DNA of 6,521 bases, taken from contig PRDV01000005.1 of NCBI GenBank assembly GCA_003174035.1, forward strand, positions 1 to 6,521. Reading direction: 5' to 3'. This document shows, piece after piece, positions 5,930 to 6,521 of this stretch (position 1 is its first letter; every line of letters starts with the position of its first letter). The stretch comes from Candidatus Babelota bacterium (lineage in GTDB: Bacteria > Babelota > Babeliae > Babelales > Babelaceae). The notes below the pieces were generated by a model that searched no databases, had not been told where the DNA came from, and worked only from the letters and a program-made list of their open reading frames with translations. A program made the position numbers and the translations under genes.

Positions 5930-5935
5930 GAGGAG
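5930..5935 (+). promoter_or_regulatory. Ribosome binding site of the MYND protein gene
   Basis: GAGGAG sits eight bases before the ATG at 5944, a normal spacing. It supports that start and therefore the predicted signal peptide. Confidence 0.75.
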
Positions 5936-5943
5936 TTTTTCTT

Positions 5944-6521
5944 ATGATTACACAACGCAGAATTCATACCCTGATTTTTCTTCTATTTCGCCTTTCTTCT
6001 GGCTTAGCCATGGATAAAGAGATCGATAACGTTGAAACTGGCATTAGGTATTGTAATTTAGCATTAGCACCAAACATCTGTCTTACCTGTGGTAGAGCTG
6101 AAACAGATACAAAAATTTTGGTGTGTTCGCAGTGTGGCACTGCACATTACTGTAGCCAGACCTGTCAACAACGCGATTGGCCCCTCCATAAGAAAATGTG
6201 CACCATTCCGGAGGTTATGGCTGCCTATGCTGAGTTTAAAAAAGGGCAAAGTTATAAGGCTTCGCAGATTCTGAAAAATCTCTTTGATGTTGCTGCGCAC
6301 GATCAAACAAAACGACCAGATCGCTGCTCACAAAAGGAGATTGAGGAAATTAGGGCAGGAATCGAAAAACATGGTGCTTTCAATTATAGTTTGTTGCTCG
6401 AGGAAGACCTAATTGAAGCAGAATTAAAGCGCGTGCATAACAATGATTATTATCAGAAATTGAAAAAAACATTTGAGTTTAAGTTTTACATACTGCCGAA
6501 ACTTAATCCCGTACTCATGCG
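5944..6521 (+). CDS. Secreted MYND zinc-finger protein (C-terminus beyond the right edge)
   Basis: From the ATG at 5944, 192 codons are open to the window edge. Residues 1-22 look like a signal peptide: basic MITQRR, hydrophobic IHTLIFLLF, and a small-residue end SSGLA before Met23. The MYND finger follows with all eight ligands: Cys46, Cys49, Cys61, Cys64, Cys70, Cys74, His82 and Cys86 (CLTC, CSQC, HYCSQTC, DWPLHKKMC). MYND fingers are typical of eukaryotic proteins, where they bind proline-rich peptides. After it comes a charged helical region (AYAEFKKGQSYKASQILKNL, 94-113, and EEDLIEAELKRV, 153-164) and a hydrophobic-aromatic stretch near the edge. No enzymatic domain is visible yet. Export plus a eukaryotic interaction domain suggests action on host proteins, which is inference. 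An inner Met23 could start a cytoplasmic form, but it lacks a ribosome site. It belongs to a local gene family with the truncated copy at 5486. Confidence 0.85.
   Translation, partial: MITQRRIHTLIFLLFRLSSGLAMDKEIDNVETGIRYCNLALAPNICLTCGRAETDTKILVCSQCGTAHYCSQTCQQRDWPLHKKMCTIPEVMAAYAEFKKGQSYKASQILKNLFDVAAHDQTKRPDRCSQKEIEEIRAGIEKHGAFNYSLLLEEDLIEAELKRVHNNDYYQKLKKTFEFKFYILPKLNPVLM
6118..6435 (+). repeat. Duplicated MYND block, copy 2 (318 bp)
   Basis: This is the partner of 5486-5803, with no gaps and about 92% identity. It lies inside the intact MYND gene and covers the finger from Leu59 to Val164. The intact gene's first 58 codons, with the signal peptide and first CxxC, are not part of the repeat. 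Confidence 0.92.

Noticed and set aside
6064..6306. Minus-strand ORF of 80 codons and a plus-strand ORF (6089-6274) within the MYND gene
   Set aside because: Both are other-frame readings of the MYND gene. The plus one resembles the tail of the AAA-like ORF only because the duplicated DNA is read in the same wrong frame.

Overview
The window is a moderately AT-rich bacterial segment (about 40% G+C by eye). Its left half holds ordinary, intact housekeeping-type genes and its right half is a patchwork of gene fragments and duplicated pieces. Several traits suggest a bacterium living in or with eukaryotic cells, such as a protist-associated lineage (Dependentiae, Chlamydiae-like, Legionellales-like or Amoebophilus-like). 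These traits are a eukaryote-type MYND zinc-finger protein with a signal peptide, a Fic AMPylase-type protein, an AAA-ATPase-like fragment of a family common in such genomes, and abundant gene decay. The lineage is inferred from gene content only and is not secure.

Layout, left to right. (1) 1-738, minus: an MsrA-MsrB fusion, cut by the left edge. (2) 812-1339, plus: a DUF488 protein, divergent from msrAB. (3) 1576-2646, plus: an RNA ligase of the Deinococcus DRB0094 (Rnl5) type with complete nucleotidyltransferase motifs. (4) 2644-2703: the first copy of a three-armed repeat built from the 11-mer TAATCGGCTCA; its first three bases are the ligase stop codon. (5) 2766-3533, minus: the C-terminal quarter of UvrA, joined back to back at about 3516-3533 with (6) the C-terminal end of an ABC-2 permease, plus, to 3848. 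Both genes have lost their 5' parts at one breakpoint, which is the geometry of an inversion junction. (7) 3935-5059, minus: an intact Fic protein with DUF4172, an N-terminal inhibitory motif, the catalytic Fic loop and a C-terminal winged helix. (8) 5104-5164: the second copy of the three-armed repeat, directly upstream of fic. (9) 5250-5642, plus: the first 80 residues of an AAA-ATPase-like protein, joined out of frame to (10) a 5'-truncated MYND gene (5486-5836). (11) A short decayed stretch resembling an F-box start. (12) 5944 to the right edge, plus: a MYND-finger protein with a signal peptide and all eight zinc ligands, sharing a 318-bp gap-free block (about 92% identical) with copy 10.

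How the parts relate. msrAB, DUF488 and the RNA ligase look functional and fit repair or stress roles (oxidised methionine; nicked RNA), but nothing shows them to be one operon. The most distinctive signals are the paired three-armed repeats, one of which sits where an autoregulatory operator of the winged-helix Fic protein would be, and the MYND gene family, whose copies differ mostly at silent positions although one is now truncated. I see no complete new multi-gene defence or mobile system; the novelty lies in the repeat element, the secreted MYND protein and the rearrangement scars.
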